From Omphiscola glabra (taxonomy: Eukaryota > Mollusca > Gastropoda > Lymnaeidae), in assembly GCA_964017045.1 (NCBI GenBank), contig OZ024806.1:27497503-27561502 (forward strand): a DNA stretch of 64,000 nt, in the 5' to 3' direction. Both the position numbers and the translations under genes were made by a program. Positions within the stretch are counted from its first letter, which is position 1; every line of letters starts with the position of its first letter. This document shows positions 10,206-22,500 of this stretch, one piece after another. The notes below the pieces were generated by a model. That model ran no database searches. It was not told the DNA's origin and saw nothing but the letters and a program-made list of their open reading frames with translations.

Positions 10206-13200
10206 TTACCGTACTGTACAGTGTTTTGTTGACTGGCTTATTGTACTGTGTTTTGCTGACTGGCTTATTGTACTGTGTTTTGCTGACTGGCTTATTGTAC
10301 TGTGTTTTGCTGACTGGCTTATTGTACTGTGTTTTGCTGACTGGCTTATTGTGCTGTGTTTTGCTGACTGGCTTATTGTACTGTGTTTTGTTGACTGGCT
10401 TATTGTACTGTGTTTTGCTGACTGGCTTATTGTACTGTGTTTTGTTGACTGGCTTATTGTACTGTGTTTTGCTGACTGGCTTATTGTACTGTCTTTTGTT
10501 GACTGGCTTATTGTACTGTGTTTTGTTGACTGGCTTATTGTACTGTCTTTTGTTGACTGGCTTATTGTACTGTGTTTTGTTGACTGGCTTATTGTACTGT
10601 CTTTTGTTGACTGGCTTATTGTACTGTGTTTTGTTGACTGGCTTATTGTACTGTCTTTTGTTGACTGGCTTATTGTACTGTGTTTTGTTGACTGGCTTAT
10701 TGTACTGTGTTTTGTTGACTGGCTTATTGTACTGTCTTTTGTTGACTGGCTTATTGTACTGTCTTTTGTTGACTGGCTTATTGTACTGTGTTTTGTTAAC
10801 TGGCTTATTGTACTGTGTTTTGTTGACTGGCTTATTGTACTGTCTTTTGTTGACTGGCTTATTGTACTGTCTTTTGTTGACTGGCTTATTGTACTGTCTT
10901 TTGCTGACTGGCTTATTGTACTGTGTTTTGTTGACTGGCTTATTGTACTGTGTTTTGTTGACTGGCTTATTGTACTGTGTTTTGTTGACTGGCTTATTGT
11001 ACTGTGTTTTGCTGACTGGCTTACCGTACTGTGTTTTGCTGACTGGCTTATTGTACTGTGTTTTGTTGACTGGCTTATTGTACTGTGTTTTGTTGACTGG
11101 CTTATTGTGCTGTGTTTTGCTGACTGGCTTATTGTACTGTGTTTTGTTGACTGGCTTATTGTACTGTGTTTTGCTGACTGGCTTATTGTACTGTGTTTTG
11201 TTGACTGGCTTATTGTACTGTGTTTTGCTGAATGGCTTATTGTGCTGTGTTTTGCTGACTGGCTTATTGTGCTGTGTTTTGTTGACTGGCTTATTGTACT
11301 GTGTTTTGTTGACTGGCTTATTGTACTGTGTTTTGCTGACTGGCTTATTGTGCTGTGTTTTGTTGACTGGCTTATTGTACTGTGTTTTGCTGACTGGCTT
11401 ATTGTACTGTGTTTTGTTGACTGGCTTATTGTACTGTGTTTTGTTGACTGGCTTATTGTACTGTGTTTTGCTGACTGGCTTATTGTACTGTGTTTTGTTG
11501 ACTGGCTTATTGTACTGTGTTTTGCTGACTGGCTTATTGTGCTGTGTTTTGTTGACTGGCTTATTGTACTATGTTTTGCTGACTGGCTTATTGTGCTGTG
11601 TTTTGCTGACTGGCTTATTGTACTGTGTTTTGTTGACTGGCTTATTGTACTGTGTTTTGCTGACTGGCTTATTGTGCTGTGTTTTGTTGACTGGCTTATT
11701 GTACTGTGTTTTGCTGACTGGCTTATTGTGCTGTGTTTTGCTGACTGGCTTATTGTACTGTGTTTTGTTGACTGGCTTATTGTACTGTGTTTTGCTGACT
11801 GGCTTATTGTACTGTGTTTTGTTGACTGGCTTATTGTACTGTGTTTTGTTGACTGGCTTATTGTACTGTGTTTTGTTGACTGGCTTATTGTACTGTGTTT
11901 TGTTGACTGGCTTATTGTACTGTGTTTTGTTGACTGGCTTATTGTACTGTGTTTTGTTGACTGGCTTATTGTACTGTCTTTTGTTGACTGGCTTATTGTA
12001 CTGTGTTTTGTTGACTGGCTTATTGTACTGTGTTTTGTTGACTGGCTTATTGTACTGTGTTTTGTTGACTGGCTTATTGTACTGTGTTTTGTTGACTGGC
12101 TTATTGTACTGTCTTTTGTTGACTGGCTTATTGTACTGTCTTTTGTTGACTGGCTTATTGTACTGTGTTTTGCTGACTGGCTTATTGTACTGTGTTTTGT
12201 TGACTGGCTTATTGTACTGTGTTTTGTTGACTGGCTTATTGTACTGTGTTTTGTTGACTGGCTTATTGTACTGTGTTTTGTTGACTGGCTTATTGTACTG
12301 TGTTTTGTTGACTGGCTTATTGTACTGTGTTTTGTTGACTGGCTTATTGTACTGTCTTTTGTTGACTGGCTTATTGTACTGTCTTTTGTTGACTGGCTTA
12401 TTGTACTGTGTTTTGCTGACTGGCTTATTGTACTGTATTTTGTTGACTGGCTTATTGTACTGTGTTTTGCTGACTGGCTTATTGTATTGTGTTTTGCTGA
12501 CTGGCTTATTGTACTGTGTTTTGTTGACTGGCTTATTGTACTGTGTTTTGTTGACTGGCTTATTGTACTGTGTTTTTTTGACTGGCTTATTGTACTGTGT
12601 TTTGTTGACTGGCTTATTGTACTGTGTTTTGTTGACTGGCTTATTGTACTGTGTTTTGTTGACTGTCTTATTGTACTGTGTTTTGTTGACTGGCTTATTG
12701 TACTGTGTTTTGTTGACTGGCTTATTGTACTGTGTTTTGCTGACTGGCTTATTGTACTGTGTTTTGCTGACTGGCTTATTGTACTGTGTTTTGTTGACTG
12801 GCTTATTGTACTGTATTTTGCTGACTGGCTTATTGTACTGTGTTTTGTTGACTGGCTTATTGTACTGTGTTTTGCTGACTGGCTTATTGTACTGTGTTTT
12901 GCTGACTGGCTTATTGTACTGTGTTTTGTTGACTGGCTTATTGTACTGTGTTTTGCTGACTGGCTTATTGTACTGTGTTTTGCTGACTGGCTTATTGTAC
13001 TGTGTTTTGCTGACTGGCTTATTGTACTGTGTTTTGTTGACTGGCTTATTGTACTGTGTTTTGCTGACTGGCTTATTGTGCTGTGTTTTGTTGACTGGCT
13101 TATTGTACTGTGTTTTGCTGACTGGCTTATTGTACTGTGTTTTGCTGACTGGCTTATTGTACTGTGTTTTGTTGACTGGCTTATTGTGCTGTGTTTTGCT

Positions 13201-13582
13201 GACTGGCTTATTGTACTGTGTTTTGCTGACTGGCTTATTGTACTGTGTTTTGTTGACTGGCTTATTGTACTGTGTTTTGTTGACTGGCTTATTGTGCTGA
13301 GTTTTGCTGACTGGCTTATTGTACTGTGTTTTGCTGACTGGCTTATTGTACTGTGTTTTGTTGACTGGCTTATTGTGCTGTGTTTTGCTGACTGGCTTAT
13401 TGTACTGTGTTTTGCTGACTGGCTTATTGTACTGTGTTTTGTTGACTGGCTTATTGTACTGTGTTTTGTTGACTGGCTTATTGTACTGTGTTTTGTTGAC
13501 TGGCTTATTGTACTGTGTTTTGTTGACTGGCTTATTGTACTGTGTTTTGTTGACTGGCTTATTGTACTGTGTTTTGTTAATG
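10206..13582. repeat. 27-bp minisatellite, ~125 copies
   Basis: Unit is 27 bp, containing GTTTTG[C/T]TGACTGG followed by CTTATTGTACTGT. Recurrent variants are GCTGAC versus GTTGAC, GTGTTTT versus GTCTTTT, and TACTGT versus TGCTGT. Since 27 is a multiple of three and the unit has few stops, very long open frames (about 700 to 1127 codons) run along both strands in several frames. One reads as a hydrophobic nonapeptide repeat, another as an STISQ-type repeat. No signal, domain or splice context supports translation. Confidence 0.98.
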
Positions 13583-13585
13583 ATA

Positions 13586-14790
13586 ACAAATTTAGTGCAT
13601 ATAATGTGAAGGAAAAAACAAAGAAGAAAAAAAAAGGACTTGCATCTAATCTGATGTAAGGACATGACGACTAAGCAACTAATGGTTAATGTGAGGAATC
13701 ATTGGTGAAACGGGGCTTTATGGGTTAAAATGAAATCAGTAGAAATTTGTGGGGGGGGCACAATACCTTTTTAGCGCCCCCCAATACCTTTTTAGCGCCC
13801 TCCCCCATTCGAAAAGCATACAATATTATAGTAAAATATACCATTTGGCGCCCCTTTGTGAGTAGCGCCCGGGGCATGATTCCCCCCTTGCCCCCTCTCA
13901 CTACGCCACTGGGGGGGGGGAGGGGGAGACGAAAGGAGAGAGAAAGGAAAAAAAAAGAAAGACGAAAAATCAACAGCAAAGAAACAAAGGAAAAGCAACA
14001 ACAAATAAAAAAATTGTAAAAAAGAAAAAAAAATCGAACATGAGAGTAAAATATAAATGCAGGAATATCTAGTACAAATAACATTCCGAAAATCGGAGAT
14101 TTAAAATATTGTCAGTAAGTTTTTTTTTTAGCTCAGAGTCTCCACTTATTTTAATTTGATATAAGGAATGGTTCGTTTCTTAGCAATGTTAATGTAACGC
14201 TTCTAACCAGGTCGATATCGGTATGAGGATGTAGGGAATCGTTTTAAACCAATAGGAAAGAACAGGTTTTTTGTTTTTTTTAAATAATTAAAAAATAAAA
14301 ATTAAAACAAGAATTTCAAACGAATCAATTAAGCCAAACTCGATGGTGAGTTGGTGACAAGAACTAATGTCATGGTAACAGCCGGATAGAGATGTCTAAC
14401 GCTGCTAACAATGACCCCGAGGTCAGGGAAACCTAACGGGGTTAAAGACATGACGTAGAGAAAGGGAAGATAGATCACAATAACATTCATTCATTAATTA
14501 GGATTTTTTTAATCCAATGTCTTCTCGGGACATTAACTGTGCTGTAGTAAAAGAGGATCGGTGGCATAAAGGGGACAGGTGTTAGGGGGAGCAGGGTGTG
14601 TGGGGAGGGACTTATTGTGGGAGACGGGTGTAAAAAGTGGGGGGAAAGGGGGGGGGGGGTAATTACTTTCAGATTTCACATACCTTAAAACACTCCAGCA
14701 ATTTTTTTTTGTTAAAGTCCGTAAAGCTTTGATTCTGCTGTTGGAAGGAGAAGTTTGGGTAATTTTATAATCCCTGTCATTACGCATCAC
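13586..14790. other. intergenic with GC-run repeat fragment
   Basis: At 13745-13920 a dispersed element fragment holds two copies of CAATACCTTTTTAGCGCCC, long C and G runs and the end motif CTACGCCACTG. The rest is purine-rich or AT-rich without recognisable genes. Confidence 0.5.
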
Positions 14791-14793
14791 ATC

Positions 14794-15112
14794 CTTTCAC
14801 TATTTGACATAGTCATTTTAGGATGACATGCTATATCCTGTCACTATTTGACATTGTCATTTTCAGAATACCTGCTAGATCCTGTCACTATTTGAAATTG
14901 TCATTTTAGGAATACCTGCTAGATGCTGTCACTCTTTGACATTGTCATTTTAAGAATACCTGCTAGATCCTGCCACTCTTTGACATTGTTATATTAGGAA
15001 TACCTGCTAGATCCTGTCACTCTTTGAAATTGTCATTTTAGGAATACCTGCTAGATCCTGTCACTCTTTGACATTGTCATTTTAAGAATACCTGCAATAT
15101 ATAGTCACAAAG
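14794..15112. repeat. 44-bp minisatellite, ~7 copies
   Basis: Direct repeats with core CCTGTCACTATTTGACATTG followed by TCATTTTAGGAATACCTGC. Later copies share CTCTTTG in place of CTATTTG, so the array seems to have expanded from its right-hand part. Confidence 0.93.
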
Positions 15113-15701
15113 TACAGGAAAGTATTGATAGAAAAAACATCATGTCATTTGTGCTCAACGTAACTTCTACCGGCGTATTTATTCGTTTAAGGTCAGAACT
15201 TCAAATAACTTCAAGTCTTTAAAAACATGGAGACCTGGGTACAAATCAAATACATATAAAAGCCATATCAGGAAAAGTATTTATGGGGTGTAATTTATTC
15301 CATCTTGTGACATAAACTGGGGCGTAATCAACAGAATTTTAACATTCTCAGTAGGTTGTACTTCATGGCGCAGTGCTTGCTCAATCAATGTTATATTGGA
15401 AAGGAAAAAAGAAACGAAAGTGTTTTTTTTTTTTATTGTTCCAAAAATGTTGAAGATGTGCTGTTGTTTTTCCCCCAAGGCTTCCTTAGGTAGCTAAACG
15501 CATTATGATCAGTGGTGCGACCGTGGTGAGTAGATCCATGACAGGGCCACTGTCAAATTATTTTATCATAATATTATAGCATCTATTCATGTCAATTTTA
15601 TTACATTTACAGCGGGATGCCATTTATTACCTTTATTTGTGTATTATGACTTTAAAATATCACCGAATCGTGAGCCTGCCCCATATCATATTATAGCATT
15701 A
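15113..15701. other. intergenic, no gene recognised
   Basis: AT-rich unique sequence; short open frames only. Confidence 0.45.
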
Positions 15702-15709
15702 CCTTATAG

Positions 15710-15920
15710 CAGTGGTTCTCAGCCTGAGATAAGCGTACCCTTAAGCGCTCCTCGTGCACTTGTCATGGGCTCCGCGGCCGCTCCATGAAATACAAATATT
15801 AAACTCTATTAATTTGCAAGACGTATGGTAGGCCTACAGAACACCCCCCCCCCTTTTTTTTAAAAAAATCAATTTGCTCTAAAAAAGCTACCCGAAAGTT
15901 TTAAAAAATGTGAACCGCTG
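15710..15920. mobile_element. hAT MITE with 8-bp target duplication
   Basis: The 211-bp element starts CAGTGGTTCTCAGCC and ends TGTGAACCGCTG, whose reverse complement CAGCGGTTCACA matches the start at ten of twelve positions. Flanks are CCTTATAG (15702-15709) and CCTTATAA (15921-15928), seven of eight. The interior differs from the SPIN-like copies, so it is a separate family. Confidence 0.8.
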
Positions 15921-15928
15921 CCTTATAA

Positions 15929-17053
15929 AAATAATGCATCATCACAATGTAATATCAATGCATCCTTAAAATACAAAATAATATCTTTAAATCGTTCTTC
16001 GGCATATCATCACATCACAAGTTCAAGGGCATAGCTATGGTATGTGCAGACAGGTGTGGTCCAAGATTTATGCCGCCCCCCCACCCCCCTTCCACGAAAC
16101 AAATTCCACAGTTGGCTGAAAATGCAAGTCTTCCGTAAAAAAGGAAGGTTGCCCCGGGGCAAACTTCCCCTTTGCTCTCAACAAAGCCACTGATTACATC
16201 ATTAAATTATACCATTTTGTCATCATTACCCTAATGGATCACCATATCATAAGATATCAGACAAAATAAGAGTGGATCAAAAGCATATGTTCAAAGACTC
16301 ACCACCCAACAACAATCAAAATGCCAAAGGCAAATTTAACACACAAAAAAAAGACTTAAAAAATATCATTGCAGTAGTTTCACGCACCAACAGTTTTCGC
16401 GTAGGCTTGAATTTTAGTTACAGATTTTTCTCGTGGGGGTTGGGGATGGGGAGGGGGGTGTTCAAACCGGAAGCGACAAATCCCACGCATAACATTTTCA
16501 ATAATGCATGCAGCTATCAACTATTAACTATAGCATAGTTAGTAATACTAAAGCACAATCTTGTGGTGACCTTCTTGAAAAAAAGTTTATGATATAGATT
16601 AAAGACTGATATTTGCAATTCAGTTGAATATGTTCGTTTGTTTTTATAATTTAGTTTAGTTATTTGGCGTTTGTTTATACAAATTGAAATTTAAAAAAAC
16701 AACATATTAAGTATTAAAGTAGACAGAACTTCGCCCCACCCCCCCCACCCCCCACAAAAAAATAATAAAATACAAATGATAAAATTACCACCCACTCTCC
16801 TTACGCCACTGATTCCTAAGAAACATGTAGCGGACGGTAACGCGTGTCTTCTTTCCCATGTTAGTTTCACATCTAGCATGCATGCCACGTGGTGGGCATG
16901 GGCGTAACATCCAACAATTTCCAGTATTAGAGGAAAAAAAACACCAAAAAAACTCTACTTTAATTCAAAGTGTTTCCCCGGTGTGTCAACAAGTGTTTCA
17001 CAGGTGTGTCAACAAAAACAATTAAAGATGTCCTGACCCCCTTTTTTCCACCA

Positions 17054-17101
<48 letters not shown>

Positions 17102-17160
17102 TTTCAAACTGGTATTTTTAATGCTTCAATCAGTTTGAAACATATTCCCCCCCCTTTAGC
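15929..17160. other. intergenic with dispersed GC-run repeat copies
   Basis: At about 16040-16195 and 16730-16815 lie fragments of a repeat with long C runs, the word CAGTTGGCTGAAAATG and terminal words near ACGCCACTG. Related copies occur at 19915-20045, 20445-20640, 22140-22318 and 50105-50235. A T homopolymer of more than 40 bases lies at 17057-17100. Confidence 0.5.
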
Positions 17161-17161
17161 C

Positions 17162-18054
17162 CATGAAGTGGTCATCTCTTTTACCAAACACCAGGACTGT
17201 CCTAGTAGATTGTAGTGGTCATCTCTTTTACCAAACACCAGGACTGTCCTAGTAGAGTGTAGTGGTCAGCTCTTCTACCAAACACCAGGACTGTCCTAGT
17301 AGATTGTAGTGGTCATCTCTTTTACCAAACACCAGGACTGTCCTAGTAGAGTGTAGTGGTCAGCTCTTCTACCAAACACCAGGACTGTCCTAGTAGAGTG
17401 TAGTGGTCATCTCTTCTACCAAACACCAGGACTTTCCTAGTAGATTGTAGTGGTCATCTCTTTTACCAAACACCAGGACTGACCTAGTAGAGTGTAGTGG
17501 TCAGCTCCTCTACCAAACACCAGGACTGTCCTAGTAGAATGTAGTGGTCAGCTCTTCTACCAAACACCAGGACTTTCCTAGTAGATTGTAGTGGTCATCT
17601 CTTTTACCAACACTAGGAATGTTCTAGTAGATTGTAGTGGTCATCTCTTTTACCAAACACCAGGACTGTCATAGTAGAGTGTAGTTGTCAGCTCTTCTAC
17701 CAAACACCTGGACTGTCCTAATAGAGTGTAGTGGTCAGCTCTTCTACCAAACACCAGGACTGTCCTAGTAGATTGTAGTGGTCATCTCTTTTACCAAACA
17801 CCAGGACTGTCCTAGTAGATTGTAGTGGTCATCACTTTTACCAAACACCAGGACTGTCCTAGTAGAGTGTAGTGGTCAGCTCTTCTACCAAACACCAGGA
17901 CTGTCCTATTAGAGTGTAGTGGTCAGCTCTTCTACCAAACACCAGGACTGTCCTAGTAGAGTGTAGTGGTCAGCTCTTCTACCAAACACCAGGACTGTCC
18001 TAGTAGAGGGTAGTGGTCAGCTCTTCAACCAAACACCAGGACTGTCCTAGTAGA
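17162..18054. repeat. 47-bp minisatellite, ~19 copies
   Basis: Units carry TAGTGGTCATCTCTTTTACC and AAACACCAGGACTGTCCTAG. Two main variants alternate irregularly: CATCTCTTTTACC with AGATTG, and CAGCTCTTCTACC with AGAGTG, which implies multi-unit duplications. Confidence 0.97.
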
Positions 18055-18540
18055 TAACTAATTCTATGTAAAAATATACATCTCATGGCGTGAGGGAATT
18101 CGGAAAAAAAGTGAGGGGGGGGGAGGGGGGGGGAATATATCAATCGAATTTCTTAAATTTGTATTTTACTAGTGCTCGTCGATGAATAGACTTTTTGAAA
18201 TCCATCTTTTAAGTTTTACAAGAAATAGATGTTCATTTGATATTATGAAGGTGTTCATTGTGTTAATATGTGTGAATTTAATGTATCACATCTTTCTGTA
18301 GTAGGCAATTATTTCAATTCATTTTTTTTAATTCAACAGTAGACATAATGAGACGAATAGAGTGGCTCTCATTTATAGCAGTAAACGTTTCGTGGATATC
18401 TCTGGATAATTGACGTAAGGGGTGCTAAGGTATCCGGTGTGGGGTGGGGTGCAGGAATAAAGCATTAACCACAGGCACGTCAAGAGGGCCCAGCTATGCG
18501 TATTTGTAGGCCTTAGTTTACGCGAAGGAGATCGTGGCTC
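18055..18540. other. upstream region of the FAXC gene
   Basis: G runs near 18114-18132, then AT-rich sequence leading to the TATA box at 18541. No further element recognised. Confidence 0.4.
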
Positions 18541-18642
18541 TATATAAACCACCTCTTACCGAGGCTGTAGATTGTAGTGACGTGTTCATTCAAACTCACA
18601 ACGTGGAAGTGTCTAAATCTTAAACTAACCGGCCACTGACCA
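18541..18642 (+). promoter_or_regulatory. putative TATA promoter and non-coding exon 1 of FAXC
   Basis: TATATAAA at 18541-18548 is a strong TATA box, implying a start of transcription near 18570. A first exon without a coding frame would end at the consensus donor GACCA|GTAAGT at 18642. The next acceptor (CTCTACACAG) opens the exon that holds the FAXC start codon. Start site and exon are inferred from signals only. Confidence 0.6.
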
Positions 18643-19542
18643 GTAAGTCTTGTCCTTTGTTCTTTTTTGTTTTGTTTTGTTTTTAGTTTTTATTAAATAG
18701 CATCGGTCTGACCTAAAAACGAAATGTTTCTTTGAATTGTGTTCATTGTAAACACGGTGTGAACTCAACAGTAGTTAGTAGTGAACGAAAATTAACTCTT
18801 GTGTCGAATCAAATGTTTCAACTACAGTGTCAAGGCAGGACAAGGCGTAGTTTATTCTTCCTCTGATGACTTTCTCGACTTGTGATTTCTTCGTAAGTCG
18901 GATGACCAATGTCAATATATATATATATGACATACTTTATAATATATACTAGAAATATATTATATTTTCCTTGCCTTGTTTCAACCTTATATAGTGGTCT
19001 CGCTGTTTCTTTCTATAACTAAGAAGATTTTTTTCCAGCAGTGATTTGGGTTAATTTGTTTCGAATCGTTGTTGAGTTTGTGTATGTGCCGAAGGAGCTC
19101 AATGGTGTGCACTATTTCTGAAATGTTACGAAAGCGGTGTGTCAATATTATTTGAATCTGTTTTTAAATAAAATAAAAGTTATCCTAATTTATTATTATT
19201 TGTAATATCCACATATAATATTTTACGTCTTAAATCCTAAATTTATCGGCGAAATTTCATTTCTAAAATTTGTCTCGTTAATATTATTTTTTTTTTAAAA
19301 TGACAAAATAAAGTTGGTTTGTTTGGGGGGGGGGGGGGGAATCTGACATATTTAAAAATGTGTTGTATTTTCTCTACACAGATTGAGCTTTATATTCACG
19401 AAGAAAACAAAAGACCTAGATCTAACAAAGTGCACGGTTTAACTCTTAAAAGCTTGAGCTACGTGACACAGACTTGAGAAGTGAGCCTAGTGGAGGACTT
19501 AGTGACGTACGTGTGAACTCTCGAAATAAAAACCTTCCTATC

Positions 19543-22500
19543 ATGTTGGAGCTGACCATTTTACAAGTGGCTTCAGTGCTTTCTGTTGTCATGGTGATTG
19601 CTGCAACAATATGGCGAAAATCAAAGTCAAAAAATGAAGCAAGGTAAGCGATTGTTTGTCTTAAGTCTGTCACAAGATTTAGGCAGTGGATTAGCTAAGG
19701 GTTTCACATGCTATAGGTAGTGGCCTAGCTAAGGAATCAAAAAATATAGGCAGTGGCTTAGCTATGATGTCACAAGATATAGGCAATGGCTTAGGTAGGG
19801 TGTCACAAGGTATAGACAATGGCTTAGCTAATGCGTCACAAGATATAGGAAATGGCTTAGCTAAGGCGTCACAAGATATAGGCAATGGCTTAGCTAGGGT
19901 TAGTGTGACCAGGGATGACCAGGAATTTTGCTGCCTACAGTATATGAAAAAAAATCCTTCATTGGGAGGAAAATGCCGCCCCTGATTATAAAGTTTCCGC
20001 CTGTAGTAGATTGCCCCCCCCCCTCCACACCCATCCTGCGCCATTCATCCCTCACAGAATACATTTGATTTCCGAAAGCTAACATGCCGTCATAATGACT
20101 CCATCATGAAACATTAAGCTAAAAATAGACTACTTAAATAGCTGACTTCATGCCTCGCTATCTAGCTACAGATCTACCCAGTTTTCTACCCGCCCAGCGG
20201 TCTACCTGCTTAGCGGGCGTACCTTCCTACCAACCTGGCTTGTCTATCCATCTGCCTGCAAATGAAACCTCATTTCAGTTTTGACGTTAAAGTCTACTAT
20301 TTTTCCAACGAATTACCACGTGACTGCTTACTCTCATGAATTACATCACGTGACTTGCTCACACTTCATAGCCACGTACACGGTAGGCGAGATCTGCACA
20401 TGCTGCTCATATAACGAATATTTGTCATATATTTGACAAAAGGAGACATCAGTAGCGACACTGCCCGCCCCCACACCACCTCCCCACCACCCACCCCTCT
20501 TGGGATGGACGAGTTAAGATTTCTGCTACCCCTTAAAAACGAAAAAAAACCTTCTGCAGTTGGCCGAAAATGGAATTTCCACCCCCACCCCACCACAATA
20601 TAAAGGAAAAAAGTACCGCCCAGGGCAGACCGTCACCTCAACACCCTCACCCGATCCCTATGGAGTATGGTACTGGGAGACGTGAAAAGCTTAAAATGAA
20701 GACGCTGTTAAAAGCCGGTGTCTTGATCAGAGTTAGACCTGATTAGGACCTGATTAGGGACATTTTTTGGGTCGTCTGCTGAAAATTATTTGTTCTTAAA
20801 TAAAAAATGAAAGTTAATCACAGTCCCTTAAATCGTGACGCCTAGTGCCTTAAATCGTGACTCCTAGTGCCTTAAATCGTGACTCCTAGTGACGCCTAGT
20901 GCCTTAAATCGTGACGCCTAGTGCCTTAAATCGTGACTCCTAGTGACGCCTAGTGCCTTAAATCGTGACGCCTAGTCCCTTAAATCGTGACTCCTAGTGA
21001 CGCCTAGTCCCTTAAATCGTGACTCCTAGTGACGCCTAGTCCCTTAAATCGTGACTCCTAGTGACGCCTAGTCCCTTAAATCGTGACTCCTAGTGACGCC
21101 TAGTCCCTTAAATCGTGACTCCTAGTGACGCCTAGTGCCTTAAATCGTGACGCCTAGTCCCTTAAATCGTGACTCCTAGTGACGCCTAGTCCCTTAAATC
21201 GTGACTCCTAGTGACGCCTAGTCCCTTAAATCGTGACGCCTAGTCCCTTAAATCGTGACTCCTAGTGACGCCTAGTGCCTTAAATCGTGACGCCTACTGA
21301 ATAATTGAATGTGTGCACTTCATGTGCGTAATGTCCTCTAGAACATCATGCACGGAATGACCTCCAATGTAAATATGGGATCTCCCAACTTTCCATGACC
21401 GCTCCCACCATAATTTAACATAAACAACTTCAGCAGGACACACCAGGGACCAAACAATAACATCATCATGGCCTTTGTAATGGTCGGAGTGAGTAGTGTA
21501 GTCATTATGGGAGTGTAGCCATTATAAGATTGTTGCCATTATGGGAATGTGGTAGAGGCCTCACCTTCTGCCACGTTTATTTCGTTTTATGCTCGCTACC
21601 TCTGAATAATCTCTAACTCTGGAGGTAAACTCCCCGGCCCCCCCCCCCCCCCCCTTTACACATTAAGCAGCGCATTCTCACCGCTGCACCTGATAGATTT
21701 CTACACTGTCATGTCTCAGCAATGTCTTGGGTATTCAACTGTCTCAGTTGGACAATTCATCGGGGTTTTATTTTGCCTAATCTGTTTCATCTCCATTTTA
21801 TTTATCTAGTTTAGTTGGGTTTTTCTTTGGATTTTCATTGTTCCACCTCGCGACACCAATTCATAAAAAAAAAATATGACTTTAAAAGAAAACACATAAA
21901 AATAGTTTTAAATAGGTTTAGAAATTGTTTTTAAAAATTAATAAGATCAATTTAAAATGACAATTTTAGCTTATTCAAAACAGATAAACTAACTTATAAG
22001 GAAAAGCTTTTCTTTCAAGTGTAAACATTATTCGCCAGGCTTACCGATTTGTGCCCCCCCCCCCACACCCAACTTCTTCAAGTGGCGCTCATGGCACTTG
22101 TCATGTCTTGCCACACCCTCGGTACGCCACTACACAAAGGCGTCGCTCCATCTAGTGCCGCCCAGAGTGGGCCGAGAATTTTGTCGCCCACCAGCCCCTA
22201 CCTTTCCACGAAAAAAAAAAATTGCTGGTTGACGAAAATACTGCCCCTCAATATAAAGAAAAAAGGTCGCCCAGGACTGACCACCCCCTTCGCCCCCCCC
22301 CCTTCCTACGCCACTGCCTCTACATAAAGGTTCATTTAGAACATTTCGCATACAGAAGACCTCTGGCACAGCTGCTGCTGCTGTTTCCTGTCAATTAAGA
22401 CGAGTTTGCTTTTGAAGCATATAGTTTTGATTTTTGTAAAGTACAACATATTCATAACAAAATAATGAAATATCGTGTGCTCTACATCCTGGACACGAAA

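Noticed and set aside
10187..13665. Giant proteins of about 700 to 1127 residues on both strands
   Set aside because: They are readings of one 27-bp tandem unit in different frames. The coexistence on both strands, absence of domains and pure repeat content make coding very unlikely.
15510..15552. Short CAGTGGTG...GGCCACTG element
   Set aside because: The termini look hAT-like but the flanking octamers (ATTATGAT and TCAAATTA) do not match and the length is only 43 bp.
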